This document shows, piece after piece, positions 25,795 through 38,800 of a stretch of DNA of 64,000 bases; the first letter of the stretch is position 1; each line of letters begins with the position of its first letter. A program made the position numbers and the translations under genes. The stretch comes from Ciona savignyi (Eukaryota; Chordata; Ascidiacea; Phlebobranchia; Cionidae): the NCBI GenBank assembly GCA_000149265.1, contig CH003211.1:599686-663685 (forward strand). The letters run 5' to 3'. The notes beneath the pieces were generated by a model. It searched no databases. It saw nothing but the letters and a program-made list of their open reading frames with translations, and was not told the origin of the DNA.

Positions 25795-27412
25795 ATGAGT
25801 TTAAGATTACTACAAAAGTTTCCAGTTGTGTCTGGGTATATAAACCTAAATGCATCATTGGGTAGAACCAAATTTATATCAACAATTTCTTCAAACTTCT
25901 TGTTCTCTGAAGGACATGGACACCATAAGAAGGCACCTACAACAAAGGCAAGTTTGGTTATACAACGGCGATTTCTTTCAGCTATCGATAAAGTGAATTG
26001 GAAAAATGAGGCAATGTCGCTGCTCGGTGAAGTAATGAAAACGGTTGAAAACCAAGAGAAAAACAAATTCCAAAATTTTCTGGTTGCTGATGAAACAATA
26101 AATAGAATTTGTGAAATTTACTTTACTAAATTAACAGTTGACGAAAAGGCGGAACTTTTATCATGGTTGTGCAACAAATATGGTGTTCAGCATCATGAGT
26201 TGTATGAAACATGTGGAGTTTTGCAAGATTGCATCAATAACAGAGGTGATGGAACACTTTTGTTGACTGAAAATCGGCTGAGATTGCAACTTGATCCTCT
26301 TTACAACCAACTATTCAAGTTGATTGGAAGATTAAACAATGGTGTGAAATATCTAGTTGATATGAGAAAAGATGCAGACGTCTTCGTAAGCTCAAAAAAA
26401 GTTGCAAATATAGAGCAAATTAGGGATCTATCGCAACATCTTAAATCAATTTTGTCACTCTGGTTTTCAGTTGGTATGCTGCAACTAACTCGCATTACAT
26501 GGGAGACACCAGCTGACATTCTTGAAAAGGTTGGAAAATATGAAGCTGTGCACCAAATAAGGAGTTGGGTAGATTTAAAACACCGTCTTGGCAGTAACCG
26601 TCGGTGTTACGCCTTTTTCCATTCCAGCATGCCAAGAGAACCATTAGTATTGCTTCATGTTGCTCTTACTGATAAGATTTCCAGTAATATTACATCAATT
26701 GTCAGTTATACGGATATAACTCCAGCCAAAGGCACTATTGACACTACTGCTATATTTTACTCCATAACTTCAACTCAAAATGGACTTCAGGGAATTGATT
26801 TTGGAATCCACATGATTAGAAAAGTGGTTGAAGAACTTAGAAAAGAGATTATGACATTAAACAAGTTCTCCAGTTTATCCCCCATCCCACAATTTCGTAA
26901 CTGGCTGTTTTCTCAACTTAAAATTGCATCGAAATCAGATTCTGAATTTTTGCTTCCAAATGAGTTAGATGCTCTGTCTTCTCATTTAAATGTTCCTGCT
27001 AATGTGGTGCACAATTCACTCTTAGAANNNNNNNNNNNNNNNNNNNNNNNNNNNNNNNNNNNNNNNNNNNNNNNNNNNNNNNNNNNNNNNNNNNNNNNNN
27101 NNNNNNNNNNNNNNNNNNNNNNNNNNNGTAAAATCAATTTTAATGCGTGTTTGTGCATTTTACCTGTATGATGTAAAGCGTCGCGGGTATGCTTTTGACC
27201 CTGTAGCAAATTTTCACTTCAGAAATGGGGCTATTTTATGGAGAATCAATTTTGATGCTGATCCTAGCATAAAAGGGTTTGAACAGTCGTTTGGAATGAT
27301 GGTTAACTATAGATACATCTTGAATGATATGGACGGACACAGTACAAATTATTTGCTTCAGCAGAAAATTATAGCGTCTGAAAGTGTTTTAAAACTTCTT
27401 AAACCAAATTAG
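25795..27412 (+). CDS. MLYCD: Malonyl-CoA decarboxylase, apparently single exon, with an assembly gap
   Basis: Converts malonyl-CoA to acetyl-CoA and CO2, so controls malonyl-CoA and fatty-acid oxidation. The ATG at 25795 opens an Arg/Leu/Ser-rich N-terminus (MSLRLLQKFPVVSGY) suited to mitochondrial import. An all-helical N-terminal domain precedes the catalytic GNAT-fold domain. Family landmarks are RRCYAFFHSSMP, the AIFYSIT segment (catalytic Ser region), LQGIDFG, FSSLSPIPQF, then after the gap CAFYLYDVKRRGYAFDPVANFHFRNGA (quoted in parts: RRGYAFDPVANFH holds the catalytic His) and NYRYILND. The frame left and right of the gap is consistent only if the true missing length is a multiple of three. 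The protein ends LLKPN, without the SKL peroxisomal signal of the human enzyme. No introns are visible. Confidence 0.95.
27028..27127. other. Assembly gap (100 N) inside MLYCD
   Basis: A fixed-size placeholder. Left sequence ends on a complete codon (GAA, 27025-27027) and right sequence starts a codon (GTA, 27128). Comparison with the human protein suggests that only about a dozen residues are missing, unless an intron lies here. Confidence 0.9.
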
Positions 27413-28173
27413 TGGCCGGCAAGCCGCATTTAATTTAGTGGTTGGTATCTAATATTGTGTTAGTTGTCAATCAACATACTTCTAATTTTGGAACATGGTT
27501 TTGGTGGATCCAATCATAAAGTGTTTGATGCAAACTTTAATATAGGTTTATTCATGTATGAATTTACCAATTTATAATTTTTTTCTGATCTCGTTTTTGA
27601 ATATCTTCTATGCATTAAAATTCTACCTGTTTTATGTAAATGTGGTTTTTGACAATCTTTACATCTGGACAGCAATTTTGTTTTATTGAGTAATTTTACT
27701 TTATGTTGTTTTTATTTCTTTTACGTTGCAATGTTGTTGTAAAGTTTAAGACTGAAAATTCTTACATGGTTTAGTTTAGGGTCGAAACACTTAACTGAAG
27801 CATCCACTATCTGGTGGTTTGAAAAAGGTCATTAAAATTGGTAGTAAAACCAATTAATAAACAGCTTCAATAACATTAACTGCATAACCTTTCTTTAAAG
27901 AATGCTTGTGTTTTAATGTTGCCTGAACCTGCATTTTCACCCCAATAAATCTGATCTTGTTTCAACACATTGTTATTAAAAAAGGAGTGCATGCACTTGT
28001 AGATAAGACGTCTTATCATAATTTCAATAATTTAATTGAGAACCATGGCTTTCTTTCAGACAAGATTTTAAACTTTGTTATTTCTCTTTTGCAAACCATT
28101 GAATTATGTTTACAAAATGTTCTCATCATGATTTGCTTTACAGTTAATAATTTTAGATTGATTTTAATTCAAT
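27413..28173. other. Intergenic, MLYCD 3' end to hydrolase start
   Basis: AT-rich, no gene seen. AATAAA hexamers at about 27856 and 27944 could be MLYCD poly(A) signals. TTTTAG at about 28151-28156 precedes the next ATG by 17 bases and could serve as a 3' splice site. Confidence 0.4.
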
Positions 28174-29316
28174 ATGTCTGCACACATAGAAGAGAACCAT
28201 AATAATGCTGACACATCTGACCATAGAAAATGGTTTGATTTTTTAAACTGGTTTCACTGGAAACCAATTTCTCAAGAAAATTTAATTGAATCTGAAAAGA
28301 AGATGCTTTCAACAGTCAAATCCGATTTGAAAACTCAAAATGTTGATATTTCTGATGAAAATTCGCTATGGACTGTTACATGTAAAAATGAAAGCAATAA
28401 AACTCCACTCGTTTTAGTGCATGGTTTTGCAGGTGGTGTTGGGTTATGGTCACGAAATTACGACGAGCTTTGCAAAGACAGGTCGGTGTACGCATTTGAT
28501 TTGCTGGGGTTCGGACGAAGTTCTCGACCATGTTTTGGAACTGACCCTGAAGATATAGAGAAGAAATTCATCGACTCAATTGAAGAGTGGAGGCAAGAGG
28601 TTGGAATAAAGGATTTTATTCTCCTTGGTCACAGTTTTGGGGGGTACTTAGCATGTTGTTATACTATGAAATATCCTTCTCAGGTAAAAAGTTTAATTCT
28701 TGCTGATCCGTGGGGATTTCCCATTTCTGAAACCGAGCTTACTAAGTCGACATCGGCCATTAAATGGTTAGGTTCGCTTACTCGTGTTATTAAGCCCTTT
28801 AACCCCCTGTCATCCGAATACACAAGCACGCCGTGGCATAATAAACTATGGGTGCAGGACATGGTCTCTGTATCTAGTCTTTTTAACCCTTTGGGTGCTA
28901 TCCGCTCAGCTGGACCCTGGGGCCCGACTATTTTGAAGAAATACCGTCAAGATTTCAAGCATAGGTTTCCTGAAGTGTCGGTGATTGATGAGAATGCTGT
29001 TTTCGAATATATTTATCAGTGCAATGCGCAAAACCCTACCGGAGAAATCGGTTTCAGGAACATGAACCGAAACTTAGGCTACGCTTACAGACCGATGTTG
29101 GCACGCATTTGTGGCATTTCAACGAACATTCCAATCACTTTCATTTATGGCAAAGAGTCTTGGATTATTTCGGAGTCTGGGGAAAAGGCTAAAGCCCTGA
29201 TGCCAAACCACAACGTTCGTGTGTATTTGATAGATAATGCAAGCCACAATGTACATGCAGATCAACCAGCTGCGTTTAATAGAATAGTTTGTAATTTATG
29301 CACAGAAATTGATTAA
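28174..29316 (+). CDS. ABHD4/ABHD5-type alpha/beta hydrolase, single exon
   Basis: 380-residue member of the ABHD4/ABHD5 (CGI-58) family. ABHD4 is an N-acyl phospholipid hydrolase; ABHD5 is the lipid-droplet co-activator of adipose triglyceride lipase. The N-terminus has a Trp/Phe-rich patch (WFDFLNWFHWKP, about residues 20-31), like the lipid-droplet anchor of ABHD5. LVLVHGFAGGVGLW forms the oxyanion region. The nucleophile elbow GHSFGG has Ser, as in ABHD4, not the Asn of ABHD5. DPWGFP, AGPWGP, EYIYQCNAQNPTGE and SHNVHADQP (catalytic His, HX4D acyltransferase-type motif) follow. The family acid position (Asp in vertebrate WID/CID) reads Ile here (WIISESG). It is probably the single pro-orthologue of both vertebrate genes. 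No introns; starts 761 bp after MLYCD on the same strand. Confidence 0.9.
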   Translation: MSAHIEENHNNADTSDHRKWFDFLNWFHWKPISQENLIESEKKMLSTVKSDLKTQNVDISDENSLWTVTCKNESNKTPLVLVHGFAGGVGLWSRNYDELCKDRSVYAFDLLGFGRSSRPCFGTDPEDIEKKFIDSIEEWRQEVGIKDFILLGHSFGGYLACCYTMKYPSQVKSLILADPWGFPISETELTKSTSAIKWLGSLTRVIKPFNPLSSEYTSTPWHNKLWVQDMVSVSSLFNPLGAIRSAGPWGPTILKKYRQDFKHRFPEVSVIDENAVFEYIYQCNAQNPTGEIGFRNMNRNLGYAYRPMLARICGISTNIPITFIYGKESWIISESGEKAKALMPNHNVRVYLIDNASHNVHADQPAAFNRIVCNLCTEID

Positions 29317-29834
29317 CTCAAGTTATCTTTTTTGAATTGTACATTTTTTATAACTATAGCATGGTTTGTTGTTTACCAGAATGTTACAGACCAAGCATGT
29401 GCCATGTTTTACATTCTTTATGAATATTGCTTATGTAAGCGTTTACTGTAAGATTGAGACACTAGAGAATTAACACAAGCCTAGGTCTATAACTATATTT
29501 ACCAAGGTCACTTATGTTAAAGGGTTTTAATATTGTTTGAACACCATGTTGAATTCACTAGCTTTTTAACCTTACTTTAGGTAATCATCATAGAGACATA
29601 AAAGCCCTTTTGTGCAAGTTAAACAGTACTTTTGTATAGTAACTGTGCATGTGTGCACCTTTAAAAGATTTTACAACCATGTCATTATTCAATTGCTAGA
29701 ATAAATTGCTTGTGTGTTGTACCCATTCGATAAAGACCCCAACTTTCTTTGTTTTTTGACGTTATTGTTACACTAATGAAGAAACACTTTGCAGCGTATT
29801 ATTTTTTGGGAAATATAAGAGGTTAGGTTAAACT
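29317..29834. other. Intergenic, hydrolase 3' end to NGLY1
   Basis: AT-rich, no gene seen. AATAAA at about 29699 may be the poly(A) signal of the hydrolase gene. Ends in GGTTAGGTTAAACT just before the NGLY1 start codon. Confidence 0.4.
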
Positions 29835-32800
29835 ATGAACTCTAAAGGTGTGCAGGCTCTGCTGAGAAACCAAGACTCGGATTTTAAAATTGCTTCAACG
29901 ACCCTGCTTCGAATTGCTCGAAATATTCTGGAGTAAGTTGTGATTCAGATATTTTATCCAGGAGGGTGTGATAACGACATTTGTGACAAAATGTTGTACC
30001 CACATAGAGTTTTCTATTTGGCATAACTTTGATTTTTAAAGTATTTGTTTACATCAACTGAATCAAGCCAACAGCCATTGATTGACTAACTAAAGACAGT
30101 GACTCGCAGAAAAATGGCCATATAGTCATGTTGTATATATTGAACCTGGAACCATTTTGATCATTACCATAACCACCAGGCACCAATACGCCAAACACTG
30201 TAGTCCCAGATAACTGACCAATCATTGGAATACTGAGTGTTCATAGCTTTTTCATAGCAGCACAGATTATAACAGGAGTTTTCTCTTTTCTAATATTTCT
30301 CCTAGTTGCTCCTTGGATTTTCCAAAAAATCAAAAAATGTAAATTATATCAATAAATTTTAAGATACTTAACGATAACCATACGCATTTGTTAAATTCCT
30401 GTCTTAATATTTTCCAGAAATGTGAAAGAAGACAAATTCCGATCAATTCGTATCGATAGCAAAGCTTTCCAAGATAAAATTCTTCCGTTTGATGGGGCCG
30501 TTCAGTGTCTTTTGGAAATGGGGTTTCAGGTTTGTTAACATTGGTTGGTTTTGTTTATGACAGTTACATTTGGGAAATTATTTTATTTTTCCAAAATGCA
30601 CTCTGACAGTACATAGCCTACTCATTAAGGTAAGCAAACGTCCACACCATGTAACACATCCCATGCTAATACTTTAAAAGAATTGAAAATCACTTTAATA
30701 TTCTAAATCTAGGATATGATGTTTATATTTCTTCTTCATATCCACATAATTGTAAAAATCCAAGTGTTTTTATTCAAATACTATTCCAATGCCCTTATTC
30801 GTTTACCACACTTAGTATATGATATAAACCTTGGTTATTTTATGTATGCAATAACACTATTGTTACTTCATAACATTATTTTATAAGTGGCTAAAAAATG
30901 AATTCTCAATCCGAACTTTACTTGTTAAAGGAAGATGGTGACAAGTTCACTTTATTTACGGGAACAAGTTTGGCGGATTTGAAGGAGATTTTAAAGCAAA
31001 TAAAATCAGCTACTAATTTAAAACTGGCGAAAACATTTTCTGCTGAGTTATCCAAATCACACTCGGAAATTTTGCAAAGGTAAACTATCGGGATTTTAAA
31101 AAAATGTTCCTGCAGTGATTAACATTGAAATGTGTAATGAAAATAAAATATCAATGGAATACACAAGTTCATTGTTTAAGGTGTGCAAAAAGTCAGCTGC
31201 CAGAGCTATTACTGTGCAGCATTCTGTCGTTAGCGTACTTCTGTTTTTTTTATTGGGTTGTAAGTCATACCAGTATACCTTGTGGAATTATTACATGTAC
31301 TAAATTAGGAAGGCAAACAGTATAAGTAGCTTGTAATAGCTGTTCAGTGCCACTTAAAATAAGAAGAACTAGATACTTTTAATGGCACAATCAGTATAAA
31401 ATGCTTATTGGATTTGTTAAAAACCATAATTTTAGTTTTAATATATGGTACCAGTGGCCTAACAGAGCTAACAAATCTTACTAATAAATAAACGTGTGAT
31501 GCTAAGTAAATTCGATAAATATGTTAAACATCAGACAAAAAAATCCGTTTTCTAGATTTCGTTCACCCAAAAAACTGCAAATGTATTAATATTTTGGGTT
31601 TATATCATGACAAATAATAATAAACCTATGTGTAGCGCATTTGATCAGTGTTTATTCTATTAATTATCGTTAGTTTATAACAACATATTTATCCATGACG
31701 GGATTACTAAAAGTGCGCTTTGTGACACCTACTTATAATTCTCGGTCTTGATTCTAACTAGGCCTATTCAAATGGCTAAAAAATATATAGAAAGTAGGAA
31801 AAGTCCAAATCTTCTTATTTAATATAGAAGAAATGATCATATTTTTTATTTGGATATATATTTTTTTCAAGCATTGCTGACTAGTAATATAATAACTTAT
31901 TTTTTCATTCAGGTTAAAGGCCCACCAGCAGCATGCAGTTATGTTTGAAAACAAATCTCTTCAACAAAAAGCAAGAAGTGTAATACCAATTGTTGAATTA
32001 AATAAAAGAACTCAAGTACGAATTGCTGAACAATCGAATTCAGGTAGATTTAAACCTTCGGATATATAATAAGTTATAATATTCATAGAAGTTGGAAAAT
32101 TCTAGAGGCCTTATATGACATCGTTTCATAACACAATGTTCATTCAGAATCAGTCAGCTTACCTATTGTGCAACATATGATTGCCACTAGACTTACATTT
32201 GCGAAATGTGCCTACATAGAGCTTTTACATTTAAAATGTTAACAATGACTTCAACACAGTTAACCACCATATTTTGTGTTCAATACTTTAAGATTTAAAT
32301 TTGTTAATTAACATTTGTATTTTTCTACAGAACTAGCCAATTATCAGTACTGTTTTCTACTTGAGTTACTACAATGGTTCAAACATGAATTCTTTACCTG
32401 GACTGATCAGCCTAAGTGTCCTACTTGTGAAGAATCACAAAGAACAGCTATCGGTATGGGAGGATGATATGTTTCTCATTTTTATTCCGGCAGTAAAAAT
32501 TGTGGTACGACTGCTGTGGTTACCTTCTGCTATGCTACCACAGGATTCGGAACATGTTTCATCACTAAATAATATGATGTTTTTTTTTATTTAATTGTGA
32601 AATATTGTTTTAATTGTAAAATTATTATTACTTCGGCTTGTGGTAAGTGAACACTGAATGTACGCAGTTGAGTGTTGTGTTAACAGATTGTTAAATTGTG
32701 TAAGTAATTACTGGAATTTGGAATGACCCATCTGGAAGTACCAAAGTTTGGCAACATCTGTTAGGTTCCTTTCTCTGAGACACCGACCCTTTAACCCCTT

Positions 32801-35800
32801 TAAACATACAGGCATGCTTCCTCCCTCACAAGAGGACCTTTTATGGGGTGCATCTCGTGTGGAAGGATACAAATGCAACACTTGTAACAAGACTATCCGC
32901 TTCCCAAGGTATAACCACCCTGAAAAACTACTGGAAACACGCACAGGTAGGACATTTTTAAGTAACTAGTCTTTATAAACATGCATGATTATGTGAAATC
33001 AGCTTTTTACTTCAGTACTTCATAACATTTAAAATTCGTAGGATTTACACATTTGACACTACCTTTTCAATTTTAAGTATTGCATGGTGTTCAGCATGTT
33101 TATTTATTCCACAGTGTTAATGGTCATAACAAGCAGTCAAAACTTTTGTGTAATTTAATTGATTTCTAGCATAAGTTAAGAGTAATTTCTCGTCTAAAAA
33201 TATTAAGTTTAATGAATTGAAACATTCACAGGTCGTTGTGGAGAATGGGCCAACTGCTTCACCCTGATATGCAAATCGATGGCGTATGATGCAAGACATG
33301 TGTTGGATTGGACTGATCATGTATGGACAGAGGTTGGAATGAATTTTAAACAGTCTCAAGAGTTAAATTAAATACAATTTAAATGTAGTTTAATTGGAAT
33401 AGAATAGGATAATTATGTTTAACTCTGTGAATGAAAAAACGCAAAAAGCATTAACACACGGGTTATAGTCATACTAGCTGTGCCCACCATCGGGGTATCA
33501 GAACTATTACAGTGTGTTTTATATGATTGAGACCTTCCTTTGATTTGGTAGAATCAATTATTCCACTGAGTTTAGGCAATATCCATTTTCCAAAGACCTA
33601 GCCTTTTTCAAGAACCCAACCGACTAGCTAGCGACCAGTTCAAATCTGCAACCCTTCAGGTAAAAGGCGACCCACTTACACGCCAAGCTAATCGGTTAGC
33701 TAATTGGATAAATAAGTTTACATAGTTGCAGTAGATCATACTACTATGTGAAATCGTTGCTCCCAGGTTTTCATATTAAACCTGGACCGATGGCTGCATT
33801 GTGACCCATGTGAAAACATCTGTGACAAACCACTGTTGTATGAACAAGGATGGAAGAAGCAGTTATCGCTCATCGTGGCAGCTGACCATGAACATATGGT
33901 TGATGTGACTAGGAGGTATGATTGAAAGCCAGCTCTTGTGGACATATTATTCTGACGATTGATTGGTGCTGTGAAGTCACCTATATTGTATGATGTGTGC
34001 ATTCTTAAACTTGGGGTAAAAGTCAATATTATTCTACATTCCAATGCACATAATAACACAAAGTGGGGTGTTGTATATTTTGTATGATGCCACCAAGCAT
34101 TTGTTTAACAGTGTGGCATGCCACCCTGGGAATCAATGCCTATGGACGGCAGTTCAGCTGTTAGACAATCACAATATCTATTGGCAGTTTATTTATGTCC
34201 TAATATCTCAAGACAGCATGTTGTACTGCCCGATTGAAATAAGTCTTTGTAAACAGTCACTTGGTAGTTTAATTTCCCTTTGGGTAGGGCACAAGTTAGA
34301 AACCTGCGTTTTCTTTATATTGCGAAAATATGATCAAGTTTTGCGACTCCCAGTAAATTTTTTTTGGCAAAATAGCAGTTAAAATGGCTCTTTAGTGCAA
34401 GGTTGCCGACCCCTAGGGTTACCGTAAGAGAAAATTAAATGGTTGAATTAAAAATATTAAAAAATTGCTACAGAAACTGAACTGTGAGCATGCAGTGTAC
34501 TGACCAATTTCATTAATAACAAAAATGTCTAAAAACTTTTATTAAATTAAATGCACAACCCAGTAACGAAAAAAAAGGTTATTTAGATACTTGGGTTATT
34601 TAAAAAGGAGACTTCAGAAAAAAATCTTATTGTGTTTTTGTGTTTTTTTTGTAGTTAGTAATGGAATTCACTCATAGGGTGATAAAATTGTTAACCCTAC
34701 TACTTGTTTTCAGATATACATTAGATAGAGAAGGGGTTGAAAATCGGCGAAACAAAATGTTCAATTCTGGTTGGCTGAAATCTATAATTCTAGAACTTAA
34801 TGAAGCAAAGCGATTGTCTTTGTCATTATCCAAAAAAGTAAGTATTACTACTTTATTAATGTTTTCTATGTTTCATGTTCAGTTATCCACACTGTTAATT
34901 TATTAAAGTAGTAAGGTAAGCAGAAAATGGACCAAAAACATACAGATCAGATATTTAAACTACATAAAAACTTTTGGAATTTCATAGTTAACTTTATTTA
35001 ATTGTAAAAGATAAACTTTAATTTAAATTGTGCTAACATTGAGGAAAAATATGTGAAAAGTCAAATTTAAAGCTTTAATTTTTTTATTATGTTGGAATAA
35101 CAATGCAGTGTTGGGTTTGTAGATGAGGTTGAACTTGACCTCATACCATTGAGGAAAGGATATTACAGGCTTTTGATGTTTAGCAATGATAATGCTGAGT
35201 TGTAACATTCAGTACTTTCCCTTAATGGGAAATCTCTAATAATCTTTGTTGGACCACATAAACTCTTTCATTATATTGATTTAACCTTTGATATCTACTA
35301 CCCCCATTTATACAAATGGGACTAACATTGTTTGTGCCATGTGGTTAGGGATGCACAATATAGAATTTCGAATCTTTGAGATTCGAATCTCTAGGGATTC
35401 GAATCTTTACAAGCAATTTAATAAGAATAGTTAGGATTCGAAATTAAAAACGTAAAATATTGGCTGCGATCCAACGCGCAAGAACACGCGTGATGCCGAT
35501 TATGCAGACGTCAGCAAATCGTTTTAGCAAGCGTGCGAGTTGCGACAGTGGATAACTATGATAAGAAACTTTTGGTGAATCGTCATTGAAGTAAATTCGT
35601 AATCTCAAAATTGTAAAATGGCTTCTTCATTCGTATGTAATACCCGTAATGCATTTCTCCATACCGAAAGTGCATCTATCGTGCGAAAGCGTCCGAACAT
35701 TTTCTAAAGCGGTAGCTCGGAAATACAACTTGCATTAAAGCACAACAACATTATCTTATCAGTTGCTCCATACACGTGCATCGTGGACAGACGCGCTTAA

Positions 35801-38800
35801 AACGAACGCACGCACAAAGAAAGTAGGTCACGTTCGCCAGGCTGTAATCACGTGGTTTATCGTACCTTTAAATATGATGCAATTATCCAAAGGCGGAAGA
35901 GTTATTTACAGACTAAACACGTTAGTATTTGCAATATATATTTCACTTAAACAAATATGTTTTCAATAAACACAATGAATGATATCCTGTGTTATTTAGT
36001 TAGGTGATTTTGCAGTGATTAATTTATTATTTTTTTACCAATGTATAACTGTGTTAAATAGTAAATTAATGTTTAATTGTGCAAGGGCATTAATAGCTAG
36101 TCTTGACACCAAACTGGTGAAATAAAAATTGTCTGGTGTTTGGGAGCATTTTTTTCAGCCATTCATTTCAGCAACAACCTACTAGACTATTATCCTCCCT
36201 CATGGCAGATAGTGTTTAGAGATGTTACATATGATTAAAGAAATATGTAATGGTAAAATATTGTTGGACTACATAAATTGCTCTCATCACAGTTTAAAAG
36301 CATATGGCTAATTCACTATAAATGAGAAAATATATGCACAGCATAGCAAATTTAAATACATGGTAAAACATTCTAGAATAGGATTCGAAATTCTAGATTC
36401 GAAATGTATTATTCTAGAATATTCTAGAATACCTAACTATCCTATATTGTGCATCCCTACATGTGGTTTATAGTCTCCATGGCAATTAGGAAAGTCTGTC
36501 CAGAGTGGAGATGAAAGTTAATGATTTGAACTCAATTAACTTTCAACTTTAGGATGACACTGTATCATAGGTTGCATTCAAATTATTAATATTTCTACCA
36601 CTCTTTCGTACCGACAAAAATCCAAATCCTGGTAATGTGAAAATCAATATTGAGTAAATACTTAAGATTTGGTGGCTTTAACTAATGTATCAAATGTATT
36701 GTACGGTTGCTAAGCTCACCAAATAAAAATGTCTACATGAGTTTGCTTTTTATTTTGGTGGTCAGCATTCCCAATTAGTAGCTGATTCATCACCTGTCTA
36801 TACAACACAGTTGATCATCAGTTCTATTTAATTTTACCAGGATTTATTGACTAAACGGATGTTGAATGAGGAGAAGGAGTTATCCTTTATTAAGCTCCTG
36901 CCCGATGAGGATCTTGGAGGACGAACTTCAGGTTCTCTCACTTGGAGGACAGCAAGAGGAGAGACTGAGGGGGAAAAAAGAAAAACTTTGGTCGAAAATT
37001 TCAAGGCTATAAAGTCGACAGACGTGGAATTGAAAAATGGAAAAATTCACATTGAATATTCCTGCAGCTCTGACAAGTAATTTAATTATTGATTTTTATT
37101 TTTTAAAACCGATATGAAACAAGGTAAGATGGATGCATTAAGATGTAAGATCTTGCTGGCAACGTAATGGTGTTTCCAGACTATTTCCCTTAACTAAAAT
37201 TGCCTTGATTCAGTCCATTTCAATGGGCAACCGAAGTAACATCAAGCACTAAACACACTGCAGTAGCTCCAGCAAGCCAGTCATGGTCACTATTTACTTT
37301 CCAACAGGTACACACGAATAAGCGACAGTAAAACATCGCACGGTGGTTGGAAAACATTTGTGTTTCGTGTTCAAGATGTGATGAGGAAAGTGGAGTATGA
37401 CTGGAAGCGGGTGAGCGTTGTTTCAACAAACTCAGCTTGAACTTGTTGTTTGTTTTTATTACAACACAGTAAGACTGTGGGTGTCGCTTGTATCTAAAGA
37501 ATAGTTTATTAGAATTATTAATGACCAAACATTTTAACCAAGTACAAATAGTTATTGTTCTAATGTAATCTACAGGTTGAAAAAATATATTTCGAAAATT
37601 TGATATTACAGCTTTACAGCATGCTGAGTGTGAATTAATCGGGTAATGGGGACATGCCAATTTAAAAATTTTAACAGCCCATCAGAAAAATTATATAAAA
37701 ATGTAACCTATTTTAACAAAGATCCAAATTAGTATTTGTACTGATGTTATATATCATTTTAATTTAATGTGGATCTGGCCAATTGTCCTCTATAGTGTGT
37801 GGACATTTTTTAGGGAAGATATAGTGTAGAAAAGTGTAAAAACATGTGTGGGTCAGTAATGTTGCAAAGCTATCTTTTACAATTCTCGGTGCATCAGTAG
37901 AAAGTACAGAATGCGGATTTACTTTAATTGCACTTACAGTGGTAACTATATTTCCACAAAATGTGTGTATTTTATAAATAATTAAGTTGTCACAAATTAG
38001 GTGTTTCTAAATATATACAAAATTATAATAATTTGCAAAATGTATTAAATATCCGTTCATGCTTTCCAGGCCTACCTATGTAGGAAGGAAAAGTCCCTAA
38101 TGGGATACATAGCATGGCAAATAGAATTGCCAAAAACATATGCTATTTCTGTGGCCGAAATCTTTGTAGCTGATACTATTTTTGAAGACGGTTTTGTAAA
38201 GTGGCTTGTAACTACTGATAAAACAAGTAGAAGTATTAAATCAGGTAGGAAAACAATTATTACTTTGTGCACTCTTAGTTAAGTATGTTATACAAGTACT
38301 TAATTCGAAAACTTTTTATTTTGCGTGCAGTAATATTATATAAGATACGATAAGATTTCATGTTTATCCCTATGAATGGGAAAACCAAGGTGGTTAACAC
38401 GGGGGTAATCGTCATATCACCTCGCGCCCACCGTCGGGTTACTGGAGCTATTGCAGCGTGTTGTGTATGATTCACTTGTTCCTTCAATTGAGTAGTACCC
38501 ATTAATCAGCTGGGTTCAGACAATGTCCATCAAGTGCCATGCCTAAGGACACAACTGACTAGCTAGCGACCAGTTTCGGACCTTTAAACCTTCATATGAA
38601 AGGAAACACTAAATCTCCAGACTAATCCGCCCATACTACTCTAATGATTTAGATATAACAAAAAAGAAAAAGATGCTTAACAAATGATCCTTATGACTAA
38701 ACTAGAGTAGTAACTAATTAAATTAAATTTTCCTAAATGCTTCAGGTTCTTCTAAAAAATTGGAGCTTTTAAATACGAAATCTCGAGTTTTATCAATCCA

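Noticed and set aside
30898..30930. Start of a separate gene at ATG 30898
   Set aside because: The frame after 30931 matches NGLY1 and continues the PUB domain from exon 2 in phase; the ATG lies in the intron behind an in-frame stop.
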